Below, piece by piece: positions 26,021 to 34,383 of a DNA stretch of 64,000 nucleotides. The stretch is from Demequina phytophila (GTDB lineage Bacteria > Actinomycetota > Actinomycetes > Actinomycetales > Demequinaceae). The DNA is taken from contig NZ_BBLW01000004.1 of NCBI RefSeq assembly GCF_000971135.1, positions 277,922 to 341,921 of the forward strand, written 5' to 3'. A program made the position numbers and the translations under genes. Numbering within the stretch: position 1 is the first letter of the stretch; each line of letters starts with the position of its first letter. The notes beneath the pieces are model-generated. The model saw nothing but the letters and a program-made list of their open reading frames with translations. It did not search any database and was not told the origin of the DNA.

Positions 26021-27394
26021 GTGACTGAGAAGGACGAGACCAACAAGGCCCGCACCACCCGCCCGTCGACCCAGGAGTTCAAGGACTTCATGGGGGCGCA
26101 CTGGGCGCCGCACGAGGACGTCGAGGTGACGCGCATCGCCGCCGCCCCGTACGCCGCCGAGCGCCGAGCGCGCCTGAGCGCCCGCTTCCGCGGCGAGCGG
26201 ATCGTGGTGCCCGCGGGCGAGCTCAAGACCCGCGCCAACGACACCGATTACCGCTTCCGCCCGTCGAGCGACTTCACCTACCTCACCGGCCTGGGGATCG
26301 ACCACGAGCCCGGCGCGATCCTGGTGTTCGAGCCGCGCGAGGGCTCCGACGAGGGGCACGACGTCACGCTGTACCTGGTGCCGCCGGCGCAGCCCGGCGA
26401 CGAGGGCTTCTACTCGGACCCGGCTGCGGGCGAGTTCTGGATCGGCCGCCGTCCCGGCCTCGCGGAGTTCGCCGCGATGACCGGCATCGCGACCGAGGCG
26501 CTCAAGGACCTGCCCGAGGGCGTCGCGACCGCCGACCAGCCCGCCGAGGCGGTCCGCATCGCGCTCGCCGAGGCGCGGTTCGTCAAGGACGAGTACGAGA
26601 TCCAGCAGCTCCGCGACGCCGTCGACGCGACCATCGCGGGCTTCGAGCGCGTCATCCCCGAGCTGCCCCGCGCGGTGGCCCACAAGCGCGGCGAGCGCGT
26701 GATCGAGGCGACGTTCGACGGCCACGCGCGCGAGGAGGGCAACGCGGTGGGCTACGAGACCATCGCCGCCGCCGGCCCGCACGCGACCACGCTCCACTGG
26801 ATCACCAACACCGGCCAGGTGCACGAGGGCGACCTGCTGCTCCTCGACGCCGGCGTCGAGGTGGAGAGCCTCTACACCGCGGACGTCACCCGCACCTTCC
26901 CGATCTCCGGCCAGTACACGGCGACCCAGCGGCGCGTCTACGAGATCGTGCTCGAGGCCGCCGACGCCGCGTTCGCGATCGTGCGGCCGGGGATCCGCTT
27001 CCTCGACGTGCACCTCGCCGCGATGGAGGTCATCGAGCAGCGCCTCACCGAGTGGGGCATCGCGCCCGCGCAGGAGGACCCCGAGTCCAAGCTGTACCGC
27101 CGCTGGATGGTGCACGGCACCTCGCACCACCTGGGCCTCGACGTCCACGACTGCGCGGAGGCCAAGCGCGAGCTCTACCTCGAGGGCGTGCTCGAGCCGG
27201 GCATGGTGTTCACCATCGAGCCGGGCCTGTACTTCCAGGAGGGCGACCTGGTCGCGCCCGAGGAGCTGCGCGGCATCGGCGTCCGCATCGAGGACGACAT
27301 CCTGGTGACCGCCGACGGCGCGGAGAACCTCTCCGCGGCGCTCCCCCGCGACCCCGACGAGGTCGAGGCCTGGATGGCGCGCCTCGCGCGCTGA
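26021..27394 (+). CDS. pepP: Aminopeptidase P family metallopeptidase (M24B)
   Basis: A 457-residue enzyme that removes N-terminal residues before proline. The N-terminal creatinase-like domain (AMP_N) covers about residues 40-180 with DTDYRFRPSSDFTYLTGL. The M24 domain carries the five metal ligands in order: Asp in LLLDAGVEV, Asp in YTADVTRTF, His in HGTSHHLGLDVHD, Glu in FTIEPGLYF and Glu in VRIEDDILV. Cytoplasmic, no signal peptide. The start is GTG at 26021 (VTEKDETNKA); the upstream reading frame runs antisense to PHP and is rejected. Strong terminator follows. Confidence 0.92.
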   Translation: MTEKDETNKARTTRPSTQEFKDFMGAHWAPHEDVEVTRIAAAPYAAERRARLSARFRGERIVVPAGELKTRANDTDYRFRPSSDFTYLTGLGIDHEPGAILVFEPREGSDEGHDVTLYLVPPAQPGDEGFYSDPAAGEFWIGRRPGLAEFAAMTGIATEALKDLPEGVATADQPAEAVRIALAEARFVKDEYEIQQLRDAVDATIAGFERVIPELPRAVAHKRGERVIEATFDGHAREEGNAVGYETIAAAGPHATTLHWITNTGQVHEGDLLLLDAGVEVESLYTADVTRTFPISGQYTATQRRVYEIVLEAADAAFAIVRPGIRFLDVHLAAMEVIEQRLTEWGIAPAQEDPESKLYRRWMVHGTSHHLGLDVHDCAEAKRELYLEGVLEPGMVFTIEPGLYFQEGDLVAPEELRGIGVRIEDDILVTADGAENLSAALPRDPDEVEAWMARLAR

Positions 27395-27410
27395 GTTGTT
27401 CCGTGCTGTT

Positions 27411-27446
27411 CACGGCGCGCCCTTCCTGACGGGAGGGCGCGCCGTG
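27411..27446 (+). terminator. Terminator after pepP
   Basis: The 13-bp arms CACGGCGCGCCCT and AGGGCGCGCCGTG pair perfectly around a 10-base loop, 16 bases after the stop, and are followed by TGTCTCT. Confidence 0.9.
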
Positions 27447-27498
27447 TGTCTCTGCCGCTCTACGTGCGACGATGCGCCGGCGAGCGAGTCGCGACGGC

Positions 27499-27508
27499 GG
27501 ACGATGCG
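27499..27508 (+). repeat. Repeat copy overlapping a small ORF start, with a near copy beside it
   Basis: A perfect GGACGATGCG lies 22 bases after a 9-of-10 copy (GACGATGCGCCGG from 27468). The ATG inside this copy is the possible start of the small ORF that follows. Confidence 0.75.
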
Positions 27509-27671
27509 GTGGGGCCGGTGGGCCCTCGCCACCCTTTTCGTGCTCGCGCCCGCGGTGTCCGTGGGCTCTTGCTCAGACCCCGCGGACCCAGTTGCATCGT
27601 TCGGCGAGGCGCACCTCGCGTCGCCGCTCGTGCCGATCCTCGAGACCTACTACCCCGTCACGCTCGAATAG
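27504..27671 (+). CDS. Possible small lipoprotein, 55 aa
   Basis: A 55-residue ORF not recognised from any family: MRWGRWALATLFVLAPAVSV, then GSCSDPADP. The first part is a hydrophobic signal-like segment and VGSC fits a lipobox with Cys at residue 23. Codon thirds are mostly G or C, as in real genes here. Against it: no ribosome binding site, its ATG lies inside a repeat copy, and a longer in-frame start exists. It ends one base before the convergent VanZ-like gene. Treat as hypothetical. Confidence 0.35.
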   Translation: MRWGRWALATLFVLAPAVSVGSCSDPADPVASFGEAHLASPLVPILETYYPVTLE

Positions 27672-27672
27672 G

Positions 27673-28251
27673 TCACGGGCCGGTCGTTGCTCGAACCGCC
27701 GCGGAGCGTTGACGGCTGGCGGAGATGCCCCACGCGCGCGACAGCCGCTGGGCGGCGACCGCGAGCGCCGCCCCCACCGCGCCGCCGATGGCCGCGAGGA
27801 TGACGTCATCGATGTCGACGGAGCCGAGCGCGAACGCGAACTGGACGGTCTCGACAACGAGCGCCGTCGCCGTCGCCCACGCCAGCCCCGCGATCCACGA
27901 GACTCTCCGTGCCGCGAGCGTCCCAAGGAAGCCGACCGGGACGAGCATGAGCGCGTTGCCGTAGATCTGCCAGCGAGGACCAGGCAACAGGTGCGGGTCC
28001 GTCCAGAGCTCCGAGATCGAGCGGAGCGGCACCAGGTTGATCCAGCCCGCCGAGGCGACCCGTCCCGATGACCGCAGGATGGTGACCGACGCGATCACGA
28101 GCAGCACCGCGGCGAGCAGGATGCGCGCGGCGCCGGCACGGTCGAGCCCGCCGCGCCGCACGAGGATCGCGACCGCGAACGCGGCCACCACAGCCGCGCC
28201 GACCGCGAGCTCGACGAGCGGCAGCGGGACGGTGCGGAGGATCTCGGTCAC
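27673..28251 (-). CDS. VanZ-like family membrane protein
   Basis: A 192-residue protein with four to five hydrophobic helices. The VanZ-like signature is visible: INLVPLRSI, then YGNALMLVPVGFL, and VVETVQFAFALGSVDIDDVILAAIGG, where the NxxxFxPxG and E-x-x-Q-x-x-x-x-R/S-x-D-x-DD patterns match. VanZ-like proteins are linked to teicoplanin tolerance in enterococci, but most family members have no known role; resistance should not be inferred. Start GTG at 28251 with a TAGGGT box six bases upstream. Confidence 0.85.
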   Translation of the reverse strand: MTEILRTVPLPLVELAVGAAVVAAFAVAILVRRGGLDRAGAARILLAAVLLVIASVTILRSSGRVASAGWINLVPLRSISELWTDPHLLPGPRWQIYGNALMLVPVGFLGTLAARRVSWIAGLAWATATALVVETVQFAFALGSVDIDDVILAAIGGAVGAALAVAAQRLSRAWGISASRQRSAAVRATTGP

Positions 28252-28257
28252 ACTCGG

Positions 28258-28263
28258 ACCCTA
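28258..28263 (-). promoter_or_regulatory. Leaderless -10 box of the VanZ-like gene
   Basis: TAGGGT on the minus strand, six bases before the GTG start at 28251. A 10-of-11 repeat copy (CGTATCGTCCC, 28274-28284) lies just upstream. Confidence 0.5.
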
Positions 28264-28411
28264 GCCGCCGCCGCGTATCGTCCCTGGCTTCGACACAGGT
28301 CACGGCCACCTCTGCTTCCGCTGCGTCGGCGGGGGCGGCGAACGGGCATAGGGTGCCGTTTCGCTGCGTTGCACCCCCGGACCCCCGCACCATCCTCAGA
28401 AGGACCCCGCC

Positions 28412-29416
28412 ATGCCCCTCGCCCTGTCCGTGCTCGACCTCGCCTTCATCCGTCCGGGCGGCAGCGCCGCCGAGAGCCTCGCGCACTCGGTCGAGCTGGC
28501 CCGGGCCGCGGAGCGCTCGGGCTACGGCCGCGTCTGGTACGCCGAGCACCACGGCATGGCGACCATCGCGTCCTCCGCGCCGGCGGTGGTGATCGCGCAC
28601 GTCGCGGCGCACACCTCGACCATCCGGCTGGGTGCCGGCGGCGTCATGCTGCCGCACCACTCGCCGCTGGTGGTCGCGGAGCAGTTCGGCACCCTGGCGG
28701 AGCTCCACCCCGGGCGCATCGACCTGGGGCTGGGCCGCGCGCCCGGCGGCGACCGTGCCGTGTTCGCCGCGCTGCGCCGCACGCCCGAGGCCTCGGACCG
28801 CTTCCCGCAGGACGTGGTCGAGCTGCAGGGCCTGCTCGCGGGGGAGGCGCGCGCGGACGGCGTGGTCGCGACCCCCGGCGCCGGCACGCATGTGCCGCTG
28901 TACGTGCTGGGATCCTCGCTGTTCGGCGCGCAGCTCGCCGCGCAGCTGGGCCTTCCCTACGCGTTCGCGTCGCACTTCGCGCCGCAGGCGCTCGAGGAGG
29001 CCGTCGCGCTGTACCGCGGCACCTACCGGCCGTCCGCGGCGCACCCGGAGCCGTACGTGATCGCGGGCGTCAACGTGGTCGCGGCCGAGGACGGGGACGA
29101 TGCGCGGGCCCAGTTCACCGACGCCCGTCGCCAGCGCGTGCGAGCCATGATCAGCCGCGGCGCGGCCTCCGTGAGCTACTCCGACGAGGAGATCGACGCG
29201 TTCCTCACCACCCCGCAGGGCGCCGGCATCGCGGCGATGATGTCGAAGGTCGCGGTGGGCACGCCCGGCGAGGTGCGCGCGGGCCTCGAGGCCTTCGCCG
29301 CCGAGGCGCGCGCGGACGAGCTCATCACCGTGCACCCGTCGCTCGACCCCGAGGCGCGGATCCGCTCCGTGGAGCTCGCGGGTGCTGCCCTGCGTCACCC
29401 CGGAGACTCCCAATGA
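28412..29416 (+). CDS. Luciferase-like (LLM class) flavin-dependent oxidoreductase
   Basis: A 334-residue protein of the bacterial luciferase superfamily, MsnO8-like group: [19 protein letters not shown] at the start, [65 protein letters not shown], then [29 protein letters not shown]. The protein is expected to be a TIM barrel that uses FMNH2; substrate unknown. ATG at 28412 after AGAAGGA. Near residue 229 the peptide EDGDDARAQ is encoded by a repeat copy (29094-29104). It faces the MocR gene across a dyad-rich gap. Confidence 0.88.
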   Translation: MPLALSVLDLAFIRPGGSAAESLAHSVELARAAERSGYGRVWYAEHHGMATIASSAPAVVIAHVAAHTSTIRLGAGGVMLPHHSPLVVAEQFGTLAELHPGRIDLGLGRAPGGDRAVFAALRRTPEASDRFPQDVVELQGLLAGEARADGVVATPGAGTHVPLYVLGSSLFGAQLAAQLGLPYAFASHFAPQALEEAVALYRGTYRPSAAHPEPYVIAGVNVVAAEDGDDARAQFTDARRQRVRAMISRGAASVSYSDEEIDAFLTTPQGAGIAAMMSKVAVGTPGEVRAGLEAFAAEARADELITVHPSLDPEARIRSVELAGAALRHPGDSQ

Positions 29417-29503
29417 CACTTGTGGCTGAAGTGACGCCCGTCACCTGGTGAGGCTGTCACATCCTTCACGCGAGGAACATCGCGTCACAAGTGACATTGG
29501 GAT
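29409..29503. repeat. Nested dyads between convergent genes
   Basis: TCCCAATGACACTTGTG at the left and CACAAGTGACATTGGGA at the right are complementary with one mismatch, about 60 bases apart. Inside lie GTGACG-CC-CGTCAC and TCACC-T-GGTGA. GTCAC or its complement recurs at least five times in 95 bases. It can act as a terminator for both genes. Confidence 0.75.
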
Positions 29504-29506
29504 TCG

Positions 29507-30907
29507 TCAGGCGGCGCGCTCCGCGAGGGTCTTGATGCCCAGCCGCATCTCCTCCGGCGGCAGGTAGAACGGCAGCCGGAACCGGTCCGCTCCCGCGCCG
29601 GGCACCACGGAGAACGCGGCGCCGGCTACCACGGGCACGCCGGCACGGTCGGCGCGCTCCGCGAACCGCTCGGCGGACACGCCGGGCATGCGCACCCACA
29701 GCGAGGGCCCGCCGGTGGGCACCACCACCTCCCAGTCGAGGCCGGCGTCCGCGATCGCGGCGAGCGTCGCGTCCAGCGACTCGCGCAGGGTCTCGAGCCG
29801 CCACGCCCGCGTGTCCTCGAATCGCTCGCTCAGCAGCCGCGCCCCGATCCGCTGGAACAGCGCGGGGCTGCCCAGGTCCATCGCGGCGCGGCGGTGGCGC
29901 AGCTGCGCGGCGAGCGTCGCGTTGGTGTGCAGCCAGCCGATGCGCAGCCCGCCCCAGAACACCTTGGACAGCCCGCCCACCGTGACCACGGACGCGCGGG
30001 TGCCCAGCGCGGCGAGCGGGCGCGGCGTCTCGCCGGACAGCGCGAGGTCGGCGAGGGTGCGGTCGTCGATCACCGTGGTGCCGGCGTCCGCCGCTGCGTC
30101 GAGGAGGCGCACCGCGTCGGCGGCCGCGACCGCCGTGCCGGTGGGGTTGTTGAACGTGGTGAGGTACGCGAGGTCGGGAGCGGCCGCGCGCAGCAGCTTG
30201 GCGGCGCCGTCGACGTCGAGGCCCGTGGCCGTCATGGGCAGCGCGAAGGGCCGCGAGCCGGCCGCCGCGATCGCGTCGAAGACCCCGGGGTACGTCACGG
30301 CCTCGAGCGCGACCGGCGTCGCCGAGGTCGCGAGCGCCGTGACCGCGAGCCACAACGCCTGCTGCGCGCCCGCGGTCACCACGATCTCGTCCGGCCGCGC
30401 GGGGATGCCCTGCGCGCGCAGGTGATCGGTGATCGCGAGCGTGAGGTCGCGGTCGCCCAGCGCGGCGTAGCCGTTGCCCAGCGCCGCCCGCCCGTCGAGC
30501 AGCTCCTCCGGCCGCGCAAGCGCCTCCGACACCGCGGGCGCGGGCGGCGGCGAGGCGGTGTTGAGCGCCACGAGCGGCAGCTCCTGGCCCACCAGGATCC
30601 TCGAGAAGCGGTCCTGCGCCGTGAGCGCGGAGACCCCGCGCGAGCGCATCCCGAGCCGCGGGGCGGCGCCCGGGGACGCCTCGAGCCAGCCCTGGTCGCG
30701 CAGCCGCTGGTAGGCCGCCGTCACCGTGTTGCGCGACAGGTGGAGCTGCGTGGCCAGCGCGCGTTCTGACGGCATGCGCGCCCCGTGCTCGAGCGATCCG
30801 GCCTCCGCGAGCGCCACGATCGCGTCCGCGAGCTGCTGGTAGAGCGGTCCGGTGCCCGACTTCCAGTGGTCGAGCACGCCGCTGAGCTGGTCGGCCGTGG
30901 TGCGCAT
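29507..30907 (-). CDS. MocR-type PLP-dependent transcriptional regulator (GntR HTH plus aminotransferase fold)
   Basis: A 466-residue fusion: N-terminal GntR winged helix (PLYQQLADAIVALAEAGSLEHGARMPSERALATQLHLSRNTVTAAYQRL, residues 20-68), a linker, and a fold-type I aminotransferase domain with TAGAQQALWLA, TTFNNPTGTAV and the PLP-binding Lys in VGGLSKVFWGGLRIGWL. MocR proteins sense pyridoxal phosphate or an amino compound. It is divergent from a PLP-dependent decarboxylase gene, its likely target, with repeated GGCAC boxes between. ATG start at 30907. Confidence 0.9.
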   Translation of the reverse strand: MRTTADQLSGVLDHWKSGTGPLYQQLADAIVALAEAGSLEHGARMPSERALATQLHLSRNTVTAAYQRLRDQGWLEASPGAAPRLGMRSRGVSALTAQDRFSRILVGQELPLVALNTASPPPAPAVSEALARPEELLDGRAALGNGYAALGDRDLTLAITDHLRAQGIPARPDEIVVTAGAQQALWLAVTALATSATPVALEAVTYPGVFDAIAAAGSRPFALPMTATGLDVDGAAKLLRAAAPDLAYLTTFNNPTGTAVAAADAVRLLDAAADAGTTVIDDRTLADLALSGETPRPLAALGTRASVVTVGGLSKVFWGGLRIGWLHTNATLAAQLRHRRAAMDLGSPALFQRIGARLLSERFEDTRAWRLETLRESLDATLAAIADAGLDWEVVVPTGGPSLWVRMPGVSAERFAERADRAGVPVVAGAAFSVVPGAGADRFRLPFYLPPEEMRLGIKTLAERAA

Positions 30908-30922
30908 GGGGCCATTCCACCC

Positions 30923-30963
30923 CGAGGTGGCACCCTCAAGCAAGTGCCAGTGGCACCTCGAGC
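30923..30963. promoter_or_regulatory. Candidate MocR operator
   Basis: Three GGCAC-type boxes occur in 40 bases: GGTGGCACC, AGTGCCA and GTGGCACCT. The outer CGAGGTGGCAC and GTGGCACCTCG are complementary with one mismatch, and the second and third boxes face each other across two bases. The spot between divergent regulator and target genes is where MocR sites are usually found. Confidence 0.6.
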
Positions 30964-31003
30964 GGCCCTTCCGACAGGGGGCCAGTCGTCGGAGGCTGGG
31001 GTC

Positions 31004-32443
31004 ATGAGCACCGTCGACCTCACCCCGGCCCTCACCAGCCCTCGCGCGCTCGCCTCCACGCGCGAACGGATCGCGCTCGTCACCGAGGCCGCGCGGAGGG
31101 CGGGCTCGTACCTCGCCGGCGCCGCGCATCGTCCCGTCGCGCCCGGGCCCGAGGCGGTCGCCGCCCTCGACGTGTTCCGCCGGCCCCTGCAGGACGGCCG
31201 CATCGACCCGCGCGAGGTGCTCGCCGAGCTGGACGCCTTCGGCTCGCCCGCCACCGTCGCGCAGGCGCAGGGCCGGTTCTTCGGGTTCGTCAACGGCGGC
31301 GTCGACAACGCAGCCGCGGCCGCCGCGGTGCTGGCGGGCCAGTGGGACCAGAACCCCTCGCTCCCCGTCGGCTCGCCTGTCGCGTCCGTGCTGGACGAGG
31401 TTGCCACCGGATGGGTGGTCGACCTGCTCGGGCTGCCGCGCACGGCGACCGCCACGTTCACGCCGGGTGCCACCCTCGCGAACCTCACCGGGATCCTGGT
31501 CGCGCGCGACGCCCTGCTCGCGCGCGCCGGCTGGGACGTCCACGAGCGCGGGCTCTTCGGCGCGCCCCCGGTGCGCGTCATCGCCGGCGAGGAGGCGCAC
31601 GTGTCGATCCTCAAGGCCGCGCGCCTCGCCGGCCTCGGCGTGGGCCGGGTCGAGACCGTCCCGACCGACGAGCACGGCGCCGTCCGCGCCGACGCCCTCC
31701 CCGCCGACATCGACGCCCTCACCCTGGTGATCCTCCAGGCGGGCAACGTCAACACCGGGGCGTCCGACCCGTTCGGGGCGATCATCCCACGGGTGCACGA
31801 TGCGGGGGGCTGGGTCCACGTGGACGGCGCGTTCGGCCTGTGGGCGGCGGCGTCCCCCGAGCTGCGCCACCAGGTCGCGGGCGTCGAGCTCGCGGACTCG
31901 TGGGGCACGGACGCCCACAAGTGGCTCAACGTGCCCTACGACTCGGGCGTGGCGATCGTGCGCGAGCGTGCCGACCTCGAGCGGGCGACCGCGATGCAGG
32001 CGGCTTACGTCGCGAGCGAGGACGCGCGTCCGCTCATGCAGCTGGGCCTGCAGATGTCGCAGCGGGCGCGCGGGATCGAGACGTGGGCGATGCTCGCGGC
32101 CAACGGGCGCGACGGGGTCGCTGACCTGATCGAGCGCACGTGCGGCCACGCGCGGACGTTCGCGGGCATCCTCGCGGGCGCCGGCGTCGAGCTGCTCGCG
32201 CCGGTGGCGCTCAACCAGGTGCTGGTCGCGTTCGGTCGCGAGCCGGGAGCGCCCGGCGACGCCGCGATCACGGACGCGGTCATCGGCGCCGCCCAGCGCG
32301 AGGGCACCATGTGGGCGGGTGCGTCGACCTGGAAGGGTCGCCGTGCGATGCGCATCTCGGTGTCCGACCAGGCCACCACCAGGGACGACGTGGAGGTGAG
32401 CGCGGCTGCGCTGCTCGGCGCGTGGGAACGCGTGCGGGGCTGA
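31004..32443 (+). CDS. PLP-dependent decarboxylase (group II, aromatic/diaminobutyrate type)
   Basis: A 479-residue fold-type I enzyme. Visible: GRFFGFVNGG, WDQNPSLPVGSPVASVLDEVATGWV, FTPGATLANLTGILVARDALL, AHVSILKAARLAGLG, the Asp of VHVDGAFGLWA, and the PLP lysine in SWGTDAHKWLNVPYDSG. This matches pyridoxal-dependent decarboxylases of the glutamate/aromatic amino acid/diaminobutyrate group; the substrate cannot be set. ATG at 31004 has GGAGG eight bases upstream. Opposite lies the MocR gene, which likely controls it. A repeat copy (31125-31135) encodes HRP near residue 43, and a partial one lies at 31797. Confidence 0.87.
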   Translation: MSTVDLTPALTSPRALASTRERIALVTEAARRAGSYLAGAAHRPVAPGPEAVAALDVFRRPLQDGRIDPREVLAELDAFGSPATVAQAQGRFFGFVNGGVDNAAAAAAVLAGQWDQNPSLPVGSPVASVLDEVATGWVVDLLGLPRTATATFTPGATLANLTGILVARDALLARAGWDVHERGLFGAPPVRVIAGEEAHVSILKAARLAGLGVGRVETVPTDEHGAVRADALPADIDALTLVILQAGNVNTGASDPFGAIIPRVHDAGGWVHVDGAFGLWAAASPELRHQVAGVELADSWGTDAHKWLNVPYDSGVAIVRERADLERATAMQAAYVASEDARPLMQLGLQMSQRARGIETWAMLAANGRDGVADLIERTCGHARTFAGILAGAGVELLAPVALNQVLVAFGREPGAPGDAAITDAVIGAAQREGTMWAGASTWKGRRAMRISVSDQATTRDDVEVSAAALLGAWERVRG

Positions 32444-32485
32444 GGTCCTCCCCGCCGCCTCCCCGACCGGGCCCGCTCGCGGGGC

Positions 32486-32491
32486 TACGCT
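32486..32491 (+). promoter_or_regulatory. Leaderless -10 box of the MgtE-N/CBS gene
   Basis: TACGCT, six bases, then ATG at 32498, without a ribosome binding site. Confidence 0.5.
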
Positions 32492-32497
32492 GAGCCC

Positions 32498-33799
32498 ATG
32501 AGCACCGCAGTCGACCGCGTCTACATCGCGCGCCTCGCGGGCACCCCGGTCTTCGATCCCATCGGCGACGAGGTCGGCCGCGTCCGGGACGTGGTCGTCG
32601 TCGTGCGCCGTACCGGCGGCACCCCGCCCACCGCCGTGGGCCTCGTGGTCGAGGTGCCGGGGCGCCGCCGCGTCTTCATGCCCCTCACCCGTGTCACCGC
32701 GATCAACCCCGGGCAGGTGATCTGCACCGGCGTGATCAACCTGCGCCGCTTCAAGGCGCGTCCGGGCGAGTCCCTCGCGCTCGCCGAGCTGTTCGAGCGG
32801 TCGGTCAAGCTCAAGGAGGACCGCAGCACGGCGTACGTGGAGGACATCGCGATCGAGCAGGACCGCACCAAGACGTGGCGGCTCACCAAGCTGTATGTCC
32901 GGCGCGCCGAGCGGCGCAAGGGCGTCCTCGGGTTCTCGCGTCGCGGCGAGGCCCTGGTGGTCGACGTCGACCAGGTGACCGGCCTGTCGACGCGCGACAA
33001 GAACCAGGGCGCGTCGATGATCATCGAGGCCTTCGAGGACCACAAGCCCGCGGACCTCGCGGCCGCCCTGATGGAGATGAGCCCGTCGCGCTCCGCGGAG
33101 ATCGCCGCGGCGCTCGACGACGAGCGCCTCGCCGACGTGCTCGAGGAGATGCCCGAGGAGGACCAGATCGTCCTCCTGTCGACGCTTCAGTCCGAGCGCG
33201 CTGCCGACGTCCTCGAGGCGATGGACCCCGACGACGCCGCCGACCTCCTGGGCGACCTGCCCGCGGTGCAGGCGGCCGCCCTCCTCGAGCTCATGGAGCC
33301 GGAGGACGCGCGCAACGTCGAGCAGCTGCTCGGCTACGAGGACGACTCCGCGGGCGGCCTCATGACCACCGAGCCCGTCATCGTCGGCCCCGAGACCTCG
33401 GTGGCGACGTGCCTCGCACTGGTGCGCAAGAACGAGCTGCCGCCGGCCCTCGCCTCGATGGTCTTCGTGGTGCGCCCGCCGCTCGAGACCCCGACGGGCC
33501 GCTACATCGGCCTCGTGCACATCCAGCGCCTGCTGCGCGAGCCCCCTCATGACTCGATCGGGAACTTCGTCGACCCCGCGATCGCGCCCCTGCATCCCGG
33601 CGACCACCTCTCCGTGGTGGCGCGCCGCATGGCCGCCTACGACATCCTCGCGCTGCCCGTGGTGAACGACGAGCACCGCCTCGTGGGCGCGATCTCCATC
33701 GACGACGTCCTCGACCACCTGCTGCCCAGCGACTGGCGCGAGCACATGGACGAGGACGACACCGAGGAGCCCGCCGCGGAGGGGGTCGCCCGTGGCTGA
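32498..33799 (+). CDS. MgtE N-domain/CBS-pair protein with PRC-barrel-like start, no channel domain
   Basis: A 433-residue soluble protein. Residues 1-100 look like a PRC-barrel (FDPIGDEVGRVRDVVVVVR); residues about 175-275 are the MgtE N-terminal helical domain with MSPSRSAEIAAALDDERLADVLEEMPEEDQ and LEAMDPDDAADLLGDLP; then a CBS pair from GGLMTTEPVIVGPETSVATCL to LVGAISIDDVLDHLLPSDWR. The five-helix magnesium channel of MgtE is absent. It is translated with DUF1003 (8-base overlap), which has two helices, so the two could form a magnesium-sensing membrane complex (inference). This pair followed by mrp is common in actinobacteria. Confidence 0.85.
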   Translation: MSTAVDRVYIARLAGTPVFDPIGDEVGRVRDVVVVVRRTGGTPPTAVGLVVEVPGRRRVFMPLTRVTAINPGQVICTGVINLRRFKARPGESLALAELFERSVKLKEDRSTAYVEDIAIEQDRTKTWRLTKLYVRRAERRKGVLGFSRRGEALVVDVDQVTGLSTRDKNQGASMIIEAFEDHKPADLAAALMEMSPSRSAEIAAALDDERLADVLEEMPEEDQIVLLSTLQSERAADVLEAMDPDDAADLLGDLPAVQAAALLELMEPEDARNVEQLLGYEDDSAGGLMTTEPVIVGPETSVATCLALVRKNELPPALASMVFVVRPPLETPTGRYIGLVHIQRLLREPPHDSIGNFVDPAIAPLHPGDHLSVVARRMAAYDILALPVVNDEHRLVGAISIDDVLDHLLPSDWREHMDEDDTEEPAAEGVARG

Positions 33800-34319
33800 C
33801 CGTCTCGACCGCCCCAAGGGCGCCGACCGCGGCCTGTTCCGACGCCGTCCCTCGAACCCCGACCGCGCCGGCGTGGTGGTCGAGGGCATCGCCCGCTTCC
33901 TCGGCACCCCGCGCTTCCTGCTGTGGCTGACGCTGTTCTGCGCCGCGTGGCTCGGCTGGAACTCGTGGGGTCCCGAACCCCTCCGCTTCGACGACGCGGC
34001 GCTGGGCTTCACCCTGCTCACCCTCATGCTCTCGCTCCAGGCGTCGTACGCCGCGCCGCTCATCCTGCTCGCGCAGAACCGCCAGGACGACCGCGACCGC
34101 GTCGCCGCCGAGCAGGACCGTCAGCAGGCCGCACGCTCCCTCGCGGACACCGAGTACCTGGCCCGCGAGGTCGCCGCCCTGCGTCAGGCGCTCGGCGAGA
34201 CCGCGACGCGCGACTTCGTGCGCTCGGAGCTCCGCGCGCTGCTCGAGGAGCTGCGGGCCGAGGACGAGCCCGACGATCAGGACGACGACCACCGCAAGCC
34301 CACCCGTCGCGCCCGCTGA
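33792..34319 (+). CDS. DUF1003 membrane protein
   Basis: A 175-residue protein with two hydrophobic helices (FLLWLTLFCAAWLGWNSW and LGFTLLTLMLSLQASYAAPLILLAQNRQDDRDR), the DUF1003 signature, and a C-terminal coiled coil (DRVAAEQDRQQAARSLADTEYLAREVAALRQAL) with an acidic end. The GTG start at 33792 overlaps the end of the CBS gene by eight bases. Function unknown; the coupling suggests a shared complex. Confidence 0.87.
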   Translation: MADRLDRPKGADRGLFRRRPSNPDRAGVVVEGIARFLGTPRFLLWLTLFCAAWLGWNSWGPEPLRFDDAALGFTLLTLMLSLQASYAAPLILLAQNRQDDRDRVAAEQDRQQAARSLADTEYLAREVAALRQALGETATRDFVRSELRALLEELRAEDEPDDQDDDHRKPTRRAR

Positions 34320-34324
34320 ACCCA

Positions 34325-34334
34325 CGCATCGTCC
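34325..34334 (-). repeat. Single repeat copy between DUF1003 and mrp
   Basis: CGCATCGTCC, the complement of the repeat, lies five bases after the DUF1003 stop. Confidence 0.8.
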
Positions 34335-34370
34335 ACCCGGGCCGCGGGAGGCGGCGGTCCCGGGACCGCC

Positions 34371-34376
34371 TACGAT
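34371..34376 (+). promoter_or_regulatory. Leaderless -10 box of mrp
   Basis: TACGAT followed by seven bases and the ATG at 34384; no ribosome binding site. Confidence 0.5.
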
Positions 34377-34383
34377 TGACCCC

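Noticed and set aside
25934..27148. An upstream extension of the PHP gene across aminopeptidase P
   Set aside because: The extra 405 residues are antisense to pepP; the GTG at 25933 gives the normal PHP start.
27673..28251. A glycopeptide resistance gene (vanZ)
   Set aside because: Only a VanZ-like domain; no van cluster is present.
29507..34063. A 1518-codon leftward open frame
   Set aside because: Only its last part is the MocR gene. The rest is antisense to the decarboxylase, CBS and DUF1003 genes and reads as Arg/His/Val-rich low-complexity sequence, a usual shadow in very GC-rich DNA.
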